Positions 12,890 to 26,074 of a stretch of 64,000 bases of DNA are shown piece by piece. Under the pieces are notes generated by a model, which saw only the letters and a list, made by a program, of their open reading frames with translations, did not search any database and was not told the origin of the DNA. This DNA is from Colocasia esculenta. Lineage: Eukaryota > Streptophyta > Magnoliopsida > Alismatales > Araceae. How positions within the stretch are numbered: the stretch's first letter is position 1; every line of letters starts with the position of its first letter. Both the position numbers and the translations under genes were made by a program. The stretch spans positions 158,279,941 through 158,343,940 of the forward strand of contig CM024755.1 of assembly GCA_014218235.1 (NCBI GenBank), written 5' to 3'.

Positions 12890-15800
12890 GTTAACAGCAA
12901 GGTTTGGCGCATCCCCGATTCGGACCGGATCGGGATTTTCCGATCCTATCCGATTCGGGCGGATCGACCGATCCGTTCGATCCGCTTGGATTCGGCCAGA
13001 ACCCTTATTTATGAACCATTTTATGGCCGATTCCATTGAATCTGGCTTTTTTTGAATGATTGTGTGGTTTAGGCCTCTTGTACATATGTTTCATCATATT
13101 CCATGAGATTTATATCATGTAATTGGTATAAAACAATTTATTTTCAATGAAATAAAGCATTAGAAGAGTGAAAAAAATTGAAACTCATTAATTGAAAGAT
13201 ATTTACATTGCACAAAGTCAATACAACTATCAAACTCTAAATTCCAATAAAAATACAATGACTTACTCTAATATCCCCAATGCCCTTGTTGATATGGATC
13301 ATATGCATTCCATTGGGATTGGCTAGGCATGGATTCGGACTCATCTGACTCTGAGGGAGCTCCCCAATAAGATGATGACCTTTCGTTCTTGACACAAAAC
13401 CACGAAACTCATCCCATGTCATCATGCTATGGTATCTCTGCCGAAACTGACTGAGATAATGGTCCCACACTTGACAGCCGGACGGACTACCCCCAGTTGT
13501 GCCATCTGTACATCCTCCTCAGGAACAAAAAACTTGGACTGGAATAGGAATAGAATATGCAGGAGGAGGATGCATATATGGAGATGGACCAAGGTAGCCT
13601 GTTGTGGCAGTGTACCCACTGTACGGTCCGTACCCACTAGAGTAGTCTGTGCTAGTGGAGTCGGGCTGGTAGCTATGACCGCCATAGGGAATCCAGCAGA
13701 CTCATGTGTACTCATCCTCTCAAAGTCTGATAACATAGTGTCATAACTATGGGAATCCACTGGTTCACCTCTTCCTTCACTGCAGGTGGAAACCTTTGCC
13801 TTCTATTGTACCGAAGTGGGGCACCATGACTGCTATCTTGTGTGCACCCCCAAAAATTGCTCCTCTGTGAATGCCATGCCACCTCCTCCTCCTCACTCAC
13901 CACCCTCACCTCCTCCTCCGCCCTGACCATCGTTACCACCTCCACCGTTACCACACCACCGTCACCACCAGCATCTGAAGAACCACCTGCAAAGGCAATA
14001 TCATTTGAACATTAGTTAGAACAAATACAAATTACAAATACATTTTGAGGTAATTTTAATACAAAATGATGGCCTACCAGTAGTCATCGAATCATGGGAG
14101 GCACTATTGGGCAATCGGGGTGAATCCACTGGAGACGGTGTCTCATCATCTGCATTTGGATCCAAAGTCTCTGCATCGGCAATGTCAAGTGGATCTTCAA
14201 CAACGGTAGCACCTTTCTTGCCTTTCTTGGATCCCCAACCAGAAAACCAACCCTTCTTTTTTGTGTGCTGGGACGGGAGGTGGCTCTCGTATAAACAACT
14301 ACTTTACTTGGCCGGGACTCTGTTGCACCAGTTTTTTTTCTGCGGGATTCTGTTGCTATTTGCTTCCCTTTTTGCCAATTGAGATGATGTGGGAGCCCTT
14401 GTAGATTGTGAGGGAGGCGCATCCTGGGTAGATAAGCCTCTCCTTCTAGATTGTGTGCGGGGGAGGCCTTCCATCAACCTATCAAACATCATCATCATTA
14501 CCTCCTCCTCTACCTGCAATAACCTCCAACATTATACATTAGGAAGTTAGCATAAATGCAACTGATAAAACATGTAAGATGAAAGAAAGAATGACTCTCC
14601 CACCTGCAGTACGCGTCACATGCTCTACTTGTATGTCCGCAAGAAGATCCACCTCAGCCTTGGATCCATCTCATAACGAGGGGAATATGGCTGTACCACA
14701 TTCCCACGATCTCCCTCCTCCTCTGCTGTTGCTTCTGCTACTGCCCTTGCCAGGAAAGTGTTAGGGCGAGGTGGTTATCCAGGGTCGTCTGCCTCCTCAT
14801 CTAACTCATACTCCCCCGCTCTGTGTTGCTCGTGCAACCCATGCAACCATTGGGTCTTCTTCATCTCGTATAAATCCAACATCAATTGGATCATACTCTA
14901 CGTCCCCACGCTTCTTTGGATCTTCTGTAAGATGTTTGGACCCTCAGCCTCATATTATAGTGGACGTACACCATTGGTCCAAACGCCTATAGAGAGACGA
15001 TTCCGCACTTGGTGTGTATCAATGCAAATGTACTCCAGTTCCTCTCACATCCACTAGATGAGGAAGTCTGCGATAAGACCTTCACTGCAATTTTCCTCAA
15101 TGTTGGCGCGGAATGCCCAAGTTGAAACCCACACTCAGCTGCATCCAATTCAATTATGTCAATCAGATGTCAACCATCAAGTTGCAATGATAAAAATGTA
15201 AATGGGAAGCATATTACCGCCGTCTACACGCTCCCGACCAGCAATGGCAGATGGCTCAGCAAAGGTCCCAGTGGCTTCCCGAAAACGCTTCATCTGCATA
15301 GCATAAATTTATCATCAACTCCTATGAACTTCAAGTATTTGATTTAACTTTGGATGGAAGTTGATAATCCTATACTTGCCTCATCAATGGCATCTGCCGC
15401 TAGCACAGGACTTCTTGACAATCTCTCAACCACCCCTTGCAAAAGCCGTCAAATCATCATCATATGCTACCTCGTGTGCGTAATGGTATGCAGGTGGAGA
15501 TAGTATGCTGCAATTGAATAAAATACCATCATCAATACAATAAATAATAGATTTATTACAGAAATATGATTTATTTCCTTACCCGCCATATGGAGATCTC
15601 TACTCATCTGCCGGTCCCATCTATCGTCAACAACATCCAAAACCAAGTGTGCATGCCGAGGTGAGACTTCACGGATCTTTTTCCTCGCGGCTTCAAGCTT
15701 TGCATATACCAATCCTATAGATGGTCTCCTATCCCCATCCACCACCCTCAACACCTCATATAGAGGTTCAATGATCTGTACCAGCTTGAAGACCCGATCC

Positions 15801-18352
15801 CAAAAATTGGAGCTGTTGACGATGCCTTCCACCTCCTTTCCATCAGATGTACTAGCAAAATACTCTGCAACCATTTATCCCCCTGAACATGCGTTTCAAT
15901 CCATCCTTGTGCTTCAGTAGACTCTGTAGTGCCACAAATTTGTTGCAAAGCGGGTGACACCGGGCCTCAACAACTCTCCACCAGTGGACTCTCTCATCCA
16001 CGCCAACACCAGATGATGATTGTAGATGAAATGTTATCTTCTGTCCTGCATCCACCACCATTTTCACAGGTTGCAGTGTCCCAATTTCTTTAGCATTAAA
16101 TCAACACAGTGGGCAGCACATGGGGTCCAGTATAGAAGGATAGATATTCATCAACTCCTCCCTGCTTTCTTGTACGCAGCTCCATTATCCGTGACCACCT
16201 GCACAATATATTGCTCCCCAATCTCCTCAACCACCTCTCGCATCAAACCCAAAATGTATTCAAGTTGTGTACATGCTCGGATGCGTCAACTGATTTGTGA
16301 TAGAAGACTTGTCTATCACAATACACTAGGAAGTTGATGAGGCTGCTCCTGGTGACGCCCGACCAACCATCACACATGATGTGACACCATACTTCTCCCA
16401 TTCTTCTTAAATCCTCTATGTAAGACTTATCTCATCAACTTCCTCCTGCAGATATTTCCCTGCCAAGTCCCTAGCTGTAGGAGGCTGCACATGTAGCCTC
16501 CACGTTGAACCTCCTGTATTGCAGTTTTATAATAGGGACTGTTCGCTGCATTAATGGTAACCCTGTATGGTGCCACCACTTTGCAATTGCTCTCCCCACC
16601 TTGTATTTCGGCCCTGCTGGTTGTATGAATCATCAATCCTAGTCTGCTTGCCATGCTCCCTAGATACATATAAGGGTCCACATCCTCAATTTGCACACAT
16701 GTGGGTCTCTTGCTATGCCTGCCTTCTTCTGGTACTTGTGTGGGAGGGGTCGAGTGAATAATCTCCCACATTTGAAAATCGACGGGAGCCACTGCCCCTA
16801 CCGCTGAGCCACTGCCACTGCCCCTGCCACCTCATGTTGACCTCCATGAAAACTCATTCTGTGCCCTGCCCTTTGATCAGCTTCCCATGCCTCAGCCCTG
16901 CTATGTGCTCTGGCTAGCCTTCCTGCACATCAGGATCAGGAACATATTCTGTATACATTTGAACTTCATCATCATCATCTTCATCTCTTTGTCTTCCTGA
17001 TATAATCCTCTCTGCTATCTCCTTATCTGCCTTCTTTCTTGCTGTCTCAGTTCGAACTTGCTTAATGTGTTCACTCATAGCCTTCTTGACTTCTTTTGGC
17101 ACCGATTTACACCCTGCACGTCATGGTACCCTGCTAGTCGACCACCAGCAAGGTGCTTCTTCAAACGGGAGCCCCACCCTCCTTGTCCACAAAACCACAA
17201 TATTGCACTTAAAGTTGTGCCTATTTCTCCAACATGATGCCATGCTGCCACCCCAATATCATCAGAACCTCTTTTCGGTGCCATCTACAATGACAAAAAT
17301 AATAATAAATTAACAGTAAATTAATTAAATTTCAGAATTTGAACACTAAAAGAAAGTATTCTTACTTCTTAATTGTTATATGATATTTTTTTAATATACA
17401 TGAACACATGATCACAGAAATCCATTCACAAGCATTTATATTTTCTGTAATTTCACATTTTATTTTAAAATACTTCTTATTAATCTAAGATATAAATTAT
17501 TATTGCTCAACTTCTTATTTAATCAACTTCTAATCATGATGTACAAGTTATACAACACTTTCTATCAATTTTTGGTTGTTTACCACTTTTAAGATTTATA
17601 AAATTATTATTCAAATTTTAATATAATTATTAATTATTTATGAACATTAATTAATTATCCTAACTTCTTATAGAATCAAGTTCTAACCATATATAGAACT
17701 ATAGAACACCTTCCTATCATTTTTTGATTGTTTAAATTTTTTTTAGATTTTTCAAATTATTTTTTTCAGAAAATCATATTTTAGGGAAAATCATCAAATC
17801 TACCTGAAAACCTTGTAGATCTGAGAGAGAAATGTTGCAAGTGAAATCAATCCCTTGCAACATCATTTCCTAACAAGATCTAACCCATACACCAAGAAAA
17901 GAACAGAAAAATGAAGAAATAAGGTTGCTTACTTTGAAAACCCTGTAGAACCTTCAAAAAACTTGAAGAACAAGGCTTCAAGCTTCCAAATCCCCCTCCA
18001 AATGGACACAAATTCACTTAGGAAGCCTCCTCCTGTGGATTTGCACCTAAATCTAGGTTTTCTCTTCAAAAAAACTGCAAACGGGGGGGAGAAAGGGCCT
18101 GCGGTTTCCTGCGCTGCGAATGGGACTGTTCGTCCCCGATACGCAGCGCATCGCCGACACCCTTTAAGGGTGTCGGGCGGATCGTGCCCGATGCGACAGT
18201 GCCGGGCCGGATCGCATCGCATCGGGCTCGATCCGCCTGCTAACAAGGATCCAGGCGCATCGGGCGAGTCGCGCATTCGGATCCTCCCTGATCGGCGATT
18301 TTTCGGGGGGATCGGCCCGGCTCGATCCGGCGCGCCAAACCTTGGTTAACAG
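12890..18352 (-). mobile_element. hAT-1: full-length hAT transposon with 8-bp target duplication
   Basis: The 8-bp target duplication GTTAACAG occurs at 12890-12897 and 18345-18352. The element between (12898-18344, 5,447 bp) has terminal inverted repeats CAAGGTTTGGCGC / GCGCCAAACCTTG. Both ends are packed with GATTCGG, GGATCG and GATCCG words over about 110 bp (left) and 200 bp (right). The transposase reads on the minus strand. A long AT-rich leader lies between the transposase start (17284) and the right end, with a probable first exon and promoter around 17.9-18.1 kb. The 8-bp duplication, BED finger and hATC region place it in the hAT superfamily. Confidence 0.95.
13260..17284 (-). pseudogene. 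hAT-1 transposase, degenerate
   Basis: The start codon at 17284 follows an AG acceptor and begins MAPKRGSDDIG. A BED-type zinc finger follows (SRLKKHLAGG), then a basic linker and acidic region to 16914. Core motifs appear in order on the minus strand: VVTDNGAAYKKAG near 16190, CAAHCVDLML near 16100, RPGVTRFATN near 15960 and YAKLEAARKKIREVSPRHA near 15680. A 75-bp intron fits 15582-15508. The hATC dimerisation region lies near 15080-14880 (ARNRLS-like). A low-complexity tail ends with QWNAYDPYQQGHWGY before a stop near 13260. At least several frameshifts and stops separate these blocks, so it is inactive as written. Confidence 0.85.
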
Positions 18353-18700
18353 CTTGAAGGGTCCATGAATCTGTCTCTCTCTTTTCCCTCTCCTCTCTCT
18401 TTCTCATTCTGTGAATGTTGAAAAAGGACCAAGAGCTCCCACCCACAACACCGAGTATTCACCCAAGAATTCCCCACGCAATCACATTGCATGCCCATGC
18501 ATTATGGTCATCTCACACACAGCATTCTGCCTCTTAGTGCACCCATCTATGCACAACACGTTGTTGACCCGAATGCTTCTCCATCTCCTGCACAACCATG
18601 TCATGCATCCCAATACGCCCACACACCACGAACCTCACATGCACCTCAACAGGTGAAGCCTACATGGCTCTCTACATGCCCACTTGTGTACTTGTCACAG
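18353..18700. other. Right flank of hAT-1, no gene recognised
   Basis: C-rich, CACA-rich sequence between the hAT-1 target duplication and the first clear LINE homology. The plus-strand ORFs here have no motif. It may be diverged 3' sequence of the neighbouring LINE or ordinary spacer. Confidence 0.4.
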
Positions 18701-18719
18701 CATGCCTGCCAATGCACTA

Positions 18720-21700
18720 AGGAATACTAGTGCTTTCCCCTGGCCCTACGAGAACCTGCCACACCATCGGCCCAATATCTCCAAAACAGCAACTTGACCT
18801 TGAGATGGCTTTTGGTACTCCAGACATGGGGAGTGGCAGAGTGACAAAGGCCTCCATATGAGATAATGGAATAGGCCGATCTAACCGAGAAATGACCTAA
18901 GAAGTCCAATCTTTACCTCCAGCTGTCTTCTGCAGAGGCATCCACACTGACAGAGATTGAAGGAGAAGCTGAAGCTGGTCCATCTCCACGAGAGTGAGGT
19001 GCCATGTAAAAATTGGAGCCCAATGCCCCCCCCCCCCCAAGTATGCATCAAAAGACTGGTCCACTGAAGCTCCCAGTGCCCCTACGATACTGCAAGAGTA
19101 AAATCTCCACTCCAACTATCATGCCAAAAGGAGCATCTCTGACCATTCCCTAGGCTGCACCGAACACCGACTCTAATGACATCAACACACTAAAGAATGC
19201 CTCTCCAAATAGGGGATACAATGTGCATATGAAGCGGATAAAGGTCCCACACTCTGGCTAAAGTGTAATACTTCTGTGTAATCAATTGTATCCATAGATC
19301 TTACATCCCTAGTTGCCAAAGGCATTTGCATAAAAGCGCCAAGTTGAAATCTCTATTCTTTCTAATACCCACACCACCTGCCTCCTTGCTTCTGCTCACT
19401 CTACCCCAAGACATGTCATGCCAACCCTTTCCATTATCAACACTACCATGCCAAAAGAATCTTTGCCTGAATAGATTCCAATTTCTTGGCCATTATCTTT
19501 GGAATTCTGAAGATGGAGAGAAAATAAGTTGGCGAGTTGTCCAGCACTGATCTGCACAAAACCAAATGACCCCCATAGGATAGTAGCCTAGCCTTCCATC
19601 CTACCAACCAGGACTCAAATCTCTGTACCACTGTCTACCAATCCCGACAATGAACAGCTCCTAGAGTCAGAGGAAGGCCTAAATAAGTGAATGGAAAGTC
19701 CTCAATCTGGCAGCCAAAAAATGGAAGATGCATGCCTAAGTGTAGTTTCCTCCAAGTTGATCCCTGCAATGTGACTTTTGCCACAGTTGACCTTCAATCC
19801 ATTGATATCCTAAACCACCTCTAGGATCAACCTGACATCAATCAGCTGATTCTCCTCATTTGCTAGAAATAGGATAGTATCATCAGCATACTGAAGATGA
19901 GATATGCTGCTACTAGAATGACCGGTCTAGAAACCACGCACTACATCTCTCGCCTCTGCTCTGATCCAAAGCCTACTCAAGATCTGAGCCACTAGAAAGC
20001 CCTCTCCCACTAACAAAATAAGGTTGCCCATTGATAAGGACAACAAAAAAAGCAGAAGAGATACACTCTCTGACCCAGGAGACCCAACAGTGATGGAAAC
20101 CTATTTTATTAGCACTTGTAGATACATGGTTTGCCGGATCGGAATTGGAAGGGCGAATCGAGTTTCCACTGATTCGCCCCAATTCCCCTTATATTCGGAC
20201 CGATTCGCATGGGGTATATATATATATATTATACAATATATAATAGATATATAGATATATATATTACATATACATATTTTGAGACATATTTATATTGAGT
20301 AAATACATATATGTATATATATCATATTTATAATGTACAATATATTACAAATTGATATAATATTATAACATATACATGACATATAAATATATATATAAGG
20401 GGCGAATCGGCCGATGCAGGCGAATCAGGAATCAGTTTTCCCCTGATTCGCACCAATTCGGGGGAATCGGGCTGATTCGCCCTGATTCGGCAAACCAGAT
20501 TCCCAATTCATTGTGTCATATGCCTTCTCAAAATCCAGCTTGAGAACCACTCCCCTCTCTCTGTAGCTTTATAGCATGTAAGCACTCATGAGCAACAAGG
20601 AAATTCTCCTGGATGTGTCTCCCTCTAATGAAGGCCCCCTGTTGCCCACTAACAATACTATCCATGACCCTTTCTAACCTTGTGGCTAGCACTTTAGCAA
20701 TTATTTTGTAGGTAGTGTTCAACAAACTAATGGGTTTGAAATCAATCCACTCCTACGCAACCCTCTTCTCAGGAATCAGCACCAACAATGTTTTGTTAAT
20801 ACCTCTCAAGTGTGTTTTGCCCTCCTAGAATTCCTTAGCAACCCCAGTAAAATCCTCCTCCACAATATCCCAACACTTCTAAAAGAAAATCATTGGAAAA
20901 CCATCCGACCCTAGGGCTTTGTCACCTACAAGAGAGAATATTGCCTGCTTGATCTCCTCCTCCAAAAAAGAACCCAAAAGAGCCTGGCTATCACAATAGA
21001 AAGGTGAGGGAGGAGATTATAAGCAAAGGTAGGTTTGCAGCTCTGATCCTCCACAAATAGGCTAACAATAGCAGTCCCTAGCATGAGCTCTAATGGACTC
21101 CTCGAATATAGTACTCTCTCCCACCCTGACAGAAGAGATGTGATTATTTCTCTTTCTACCTGAGGTGACCCTGTGGAAAAAGGTTGTAATCCTATCACTT
21201 TCCTTGACCCATTTCTCCCTAGATCTCTGCTTCCAATAGATTTCTTCTCTAACAAGAATCTCTTCATATTTTGTCTTCAATGACTCCCTGTCGAATCTGT
21301 CCTCATCATCAAGTAGTTCTGCCTCCTCCAAATTGTCCAGCACCTAAAATAGTTGAGTGATCTCATCCTTCTGCTTGGTAGGAAGGTGCTTACTAGCACC
21401 CCATCTCCTAAGAGTAGAGGCCAGGTGCTGCAGCTTCCGAACCAAGGTGGCCATGTATGAACCTTGTCGCCTACAAGTACTCCACAAACCTCTGACTATA
21501 TCTAAAAAATCCTCCTCCCTCTGCCAAAATCTCTCAAATCTGAAAGCATATCTGCTCTCTCTACCCAGACTAGTTTTCAAGATGATAGGCTTATAATCTA
21601 AGAACGTTCTAGCCAAACAAGAGGCCTGAGCATATGGCAAATGGTACTCCTAATTGATTGACACCAGGGATCTAACCAGTCTGGAGCAAAAAGGGGAAGC

Positions 21701-22216
21701 CCTCATATTTGACCAGGTGAATTGTGTTGTTACCAGGCCAAGGTTTGTAAGGGCGCCTACTAAATGAAATTACAGAAATCCTTTGTCTCTCTCGCATGAG
21801 GAAAAACCCTGACCTCTCAGAGCTCAACGTCATTGCATTGAAATCGCCCCCTATACACCATGGACAGGCCAAAGTGCAATGAAACTCTAGCAGCTCCTAC
21901 CATAAAACCCTCTTCCCCTCCCTAAATTAAGGCCTGTAGATCCTAAAAAAGTCCCAAGAGAATTCGTCCCTCAAAGAACAGAAATGAAGAGTAATAGCCT
22001 AGCGACCAATCTGCCTATACTCCTCCATCTCCTCCACTTCAAGGGGGTTTCACAGTACAAGGATACCCCCCTGCTCTGCCAACAGTTGGGAGGCCACTCC
22101 CATGGAAAGCTTACCTCCCCCACTCTCCCTCCACAACTCTTCTCCCCACCCTCACACTTGGTCTCCTGAATACAAAGGATATCTACCTTAAAGTTTCTCA
22201 CCATCTCCCTCACCAT
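18720..22216 (-). pseudogene. LINE ORF2: endonuclease, reverse transcriptase, partial zf-RVT
   Basis: Endonuclease motifs DILCIQETKCEGG (near 22160) and IGGDFNAMTL (near 21850) are clear. The linker REKWVKESDRITTFFHRV (near 21210) is typical of plant L1 elements. RT blocks follow: LNTTYKIIAKVLATRLE (20720), GQQGAFIRGRHIQENFLVAH (near 20630) and LQYADDTILFLANEE (near 19880, with YADD intact). Near 18880, HFSVRSAYSII and LKVKLLFWR mark the start of zf-RVT. Frameshifts and stops are frequent and an inserted element interrupts the RT. It would copy its own RNA by target-primed reverse transcription if intact, but it is dead here. Confidence 0.85.
20125..20498. mobile_element. hAT-type MITE with CGAATCGG-rich ends, AT-rich centre
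   Basis: Starts CATGGTTTGCCGGATCGG and ends with the inverse, GATTCGGCAAACCAG. Both ends carry CGATTCG/GATTCGCC words, while the 20215-20400 centre is nearly pure AT with ATATAT tracts. It is inserted in the LINE RT. A clean 8-bp target duplication is not visible; the best reading, AGATACAT/AGATTCCC, matches 5 of 8. It is the same family as the element at 34034. Confidence 0.75.
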
Positions 22217-23110
22217 CCTCCTCTTCTCACCACTCCCTTAAACCCCTCACATTTATGAGATGGTCCTCATAGGGAAACTACACAAAGCATCCCTCTTCTC
22301 TCTCTGACCCTTCTCCCTTTCCTCCTCCTCTCGTACCCCCTCAACCTCCCTATTCTTTTTTTTCTGAGATTTGTCTTTCTTCGCCTCCCTTGCCAACGCG
22401 GCTAACCATCTCTTTTGGATCATGTACACAGACCCTCCAATACCCTTCTCCACTCCGTCATAGGAGACTCCTAGTTTTTCAGTCAACCCCTTGAAATGCT
22501 CTTCTGTAAGTCTTTGCACCACCCCCAACAGCTCCTTCCCCTCTTCCTCATCAGGAAGGCCTCAGATGTCTAACACCCCATCGTCCAATCCAGCCAACCC
22601 AGATAGAGGAGTGACTTGGGTCTTGTCAGCTGATTATCAAATCTAGAGATCACCATCCTCCTCCAACAAAAGGCCAACAAAGAATTTTGAAGGATCGGCG
22701 ATGACGACCTAGACAGCTGGCAGCTCTATCGATGTCGACGCCTCCATAGGTGTGTCCTGTGGAGAACCAAACCTCCCCGTCTCCTGTGGGGGCTTCGTGA
22801 CATCGCTCTCCTCCTACGAGATTGCCAAACGCTTCCCCATCTGGTCTCCACAGGCAAACTGTAGGCCGCATCCTCTACTTATAAGCCCCTGCGACTCCAA
22901 CAGACACACCTGCCCAGCATAGACAGGAGCATCTGGCGAGAGAGACCACAGAGCAAAGAGTTCAGGACCATTTGTGATCTCCTAGAGCAGTTCTGGTACC
23001 CCGTCGGATGGTGGCCCACCTCCTCGATCACCGACTTTTCTAGTGAGAGAAGCTCCTGGCTTGGACAACATCTAGGTACCACTGTCCGAAGAACAGTGTA
23101 CCCCCCTCCC

Positions 23111-23700
23111 AAAAAAAAACCCTTCATTTGTTCATCAAGTGTCTAGGTACATGCTTCAACTATAGCCTCTTCTATTTATTTGTTCTACTAGTATGCATGC
23201 GTCCATGATAAACCTTGAGTGATGCCTAGATAGGATTTTTCTTAACTACTATTCATGTGAGAGAGATAATTGCTACAATTTTAGCCACATTGCTAGTTGG
23301 AATGTGCCATAATTATCTTTGGTAATTTTTCATTGACAACAATCTCATCTTCCCTAATTTTTTGGACCGAATGAGAGAATTAGTATTTCATTTATCACCT
23401 GGCATTCCTTGAAATTTTTAGGTTCTTGTGAGAATTTGCTAAGTGGCTTTTTTTCATTAGGCAAACTTAAGTCCAGGTTTCTATCCATCATCAAAAGTTG
23501 AGTCATTAGGTACTTTGCATTTCACAATTTTTCAAAAAAAAACATTGTCATTTCTGTCTTAGATGTCCATCTTAGGCAATAGATGTCCCAAGTCCCAACC
23601 TTAATCCAGCATAGTTGGTAACCATGATGAGAAACCTTATATGCCGGTTTGACTAGTTTAAGAGCGAGAAATCTGATAGGTTGACCAAGATAGAGACTTA
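23111..23700. other. No recognisable feature
   Basis: AT-rich sequence between the LINE 5' end and the gag remnant. It could be an untranslated leader of the gypsy element, but no LTR or primer-binding site was identified. Confidence 0.35.
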
Positions 23701-24162
23701 ACCAAAGCAATCATGTGGTGATGGATCTAAAGGTAACCATCAAGTTAGCTATGCTCTTAATGACCATGAGGAAGAGAGATCCCAATGTGAGCATATTGAC
23801 AATCGGAGCATTAGCTTGTAAGAGTGCCCAGGTAGAAGTTCTTATTTTGATGGGTTAAGGAAACCAAAATCTACTCTAACTAGGAGGCTGCCATGGACAG
23901 CTCAGTTTGAGTGGTAAAATATGTTTGAGGCTCAAGAGGTCCATTTTGCCCACATGGAGTCAACAGGATGAGTTGAAAATAGAGGCTGAACATTGAAATT
24001 CTCATTAATCAAAGATAAGAGGAAACAATATAGACTTGGACTAATATGAATGAGAAGCTATGCTAGAGGATATCTTCCACCTTCTTATTGTCAGTGCCTC
24101 TTAGATCAACATCATAGATTACTCCAAGAGAACCAACCTGTGACTGACAATGTTGTTCAATT

Positions 24163-25370
24163 TGATGAGTATCTTTTTTTTTTTTTTGAATGTGGATGGT
24201 ACCACATAATATATTGATTGAGAAAAAATGTACAAGTGTAGAGGTAAAAAACTTCAAAAACCTCTATGCAAGAAAAACCCTCCCCAAGAACACAAACAAA
24301 ACCTTGACTCCCCAGGCATAAAAAGAGAGGGGGATAGGACTCTCTATAATTCCCAATAGTTTAGCCCATAACAAAACATTGTTCCTAACTAAATGGAAAA
24401 CAGTGTCTTCTGGCCTCGACTCTCTCCTAAATATTCTATTGTTTCTTTCATTCAAAACAGTCCAAAGTGTAGCATGCAAAAATGAGCCACCACACCAACT
24501 GATCGCAGTTGCTTGAAAAACATCTGCACCAGCCAAATAATAGTTGTCGAAACCCCTAAAAAGTAGGAATGGGAAGGTGGATACAATGGCTGATAAGAGC
24601 CCAAAGACCTTTAGTGTAGGAGCAAGCCATGAATAAATGATCCAAACTCTCATCTTCCCCACAAAGACAGCAAAAAGAGAGTATATCTGGAAGGAAACAT
24701 GGAGGGTTTATCACAGGTGGGAAACCTTCCATGAGATAACCTCCAAATGAAGGCCTTGACCTTGAGAGGGCTCTTGGGACCCCAAATTTGAGCCACCACC
24801 TCACGTCTCAGGCCCCCATCAACAAGCAAGAGGTATGCTGATTTAACCGAGAAGCAACCAGACTTCTCCCATCTCCAGGACCGCAAGTCCCCCTTGGCTG
24901 CAGACAACCGGAAAGGGGCAAGCAAGGCGAACAACTACAAAAGGTGGACAGTCTCCTCCGAAGAAAGGTTCCGCCGAAAAGTTGTCCCACCATAAGGAGT
25001 ATCCTAAAAAATAGTCAAAATAATCTGCAACCATGGTCGACGAGAAGGAGGAAATGGCAAATAGGTCAGGGAACACAAGTGCCAGAACGGAATCTCCGCA
25101 CCGCCTATCTCTCCGTAAGGAACACCTCTGCCCATCACCCAAAGAAATCCTGACAATGACCCAGACAAAGTCCAAACGCTAAAGAATCCCCTTCCAAACC
25201 ACGAAGCATCTATACCATGGGGGTGGCACCAAGTTCCAAACTCTGGAGGCCACAAAATACCTGTGTTAAACAATCCCTTGCCACCAACCTTCTTCTTATG
25301 CCCCAAGTCTCCACCACCATTTGCATAAAAGGGCCATGTTGAAGAATCTGATGCTCCTGATGAGTATCTT
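24163..25370 (-). mobile_element. 5'-truncated LINE with 13-bp target duplication
   Basis: The 13-bp sequence TGATGAGTATCTT flanks the insert at 24163-24175 and 25358-25370. On the minus strand the insert ends in a poly(A) tract (the T run from 24174), and its other end is truncated in ORF2. It carries the zf-RVT region and 3' UTR. The tail (GTGGATGGTACCAC next to the T run) resembles those of the LINE pieces at 50690 and 55123, so these are probably one family. Target duplication, poly(A) and 5' truncation are hallmarks of target-primed reverse transcription. Confidence 0.93.
24264..24934 (-). pseudogene. LINE zf-RVT (reverse transcriptase zinc-binding) C-terminus
   Basis: SGCFSVKSAYLLLVDGG, IWGPKSPLKVKAFIWRL and FCCLCGEDESLDHLFMACSY define the zinc-binding domain found at the end of plant LINE ORF2 (Cys-x2-Cys, then His and Cys). 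A one-base shift separates the first and second parts near 24700. The tail with NERNNRIFRRESR continues to the stop at 24264. This is inactive and lacks RT and endonuclease. Confidence 0.85.
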
Positions 25371-25668
25371 ATGCAGTGCGATGTCAGAGAAAATGAAGAT
25401 GTAACCCTATCCCAGTATAAGGCCATATTAAAAGAGGACATTTAACTAGAGCTCTTTCTTCGCAAAGTGAGCACTTTAGAGCCAACTTACCATATGGCCA
25501 TGATGTTGGGAAGTTTCAATTACCCCAATTCCAAAGGTCACAGCCTAATGCTAGAATAGATAGCCAAAAAGTGTTTAGGATGGGTAGTCCTAGTAAGAAA
25601 TCCTTTTCTTGGCCCTAATCGGATGACCTCTATGGGGGAGAATCGGGAGATACAATTTAGCATGGGGT

Positions 25669-25879
25669 TTAATAGGCATAGATGGGAGTATCGGCCGAAA
25701 CGTATTGGTTTCGGCCCTCGTCGATATCGAAACTGATACATCCGATACCGGCCTAAACAGGATCTCGTAAGGCCAAATCACTTGAACTCGCTAAAACTGC
25801 CCGATACCGCCAAAACCGATGTCGAAACGTATTGGTTTCGAACCCGGCTGAAACCGATACTCCCATCCTTGCTAATAGG
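25669..25879. mobile_element. hAT MITE family A, copy 1 (GATGGGAGTATCGG ends)
   Basis: The element 25677-25871 (195 bp) has ends CATAGATGGGAGTATCGG and CCGATACTCCCATCCTTG as inverted repeats. It is flanked by TTAATAGG / CTAATAGG (7 of 8 match). Its interior is filled with CCGATAC, GAAACCG and ACGTATTGG words. It lies in the gag remnant; skipping the insert and one target copy keeps the gag frame. Copies 2 and 3 are at 33500 and 36164. Confidence 0.92.
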
Positions 25880-26074
25880 CCTACCAGTGTAAGTGAGAGG
25901 CCTAATCCCACTGAAGGATCATTGGCCCACATTCCTACCATTCCTCCTAATGTCCCATATTTATGGAGAGAGGTCAAGGGTAAAGAAATTTGTAGAGTAC
26001 AGTTCTCAAGGAGCAACAATTGCCGCTACTAGCACTTCTAATGTCACAGTTGTAGCTAGGACTCCTAACGGGTT

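Larger units (their letters stand above)
18700..23110 (-). mobile_element. LINE (L1-type), minus strand, decayed and 3'-truncated
   Basis: On the minus strand the order is a charged ORF1-like part (near 22528-22253), an apurinic-type endonuclease, RT, and the beginning of the zf-RVT domain, which stops near 18720. There is no poly(A) tail, so the 3' end is lost. A 374-bp hAT-type element (20125-20498) splits the RT between its conserved NW and GFHH segments. The 5' limit near 23110 is a GGGGGG run and is approximate. Confidence 0.8.

Noticed and set aside
13422..13760. ORFs on both strands at the end of hAT-1
   Set aside because: The minus-strand frames are decayed transposase tail, and the plus-strand one is its shadow.
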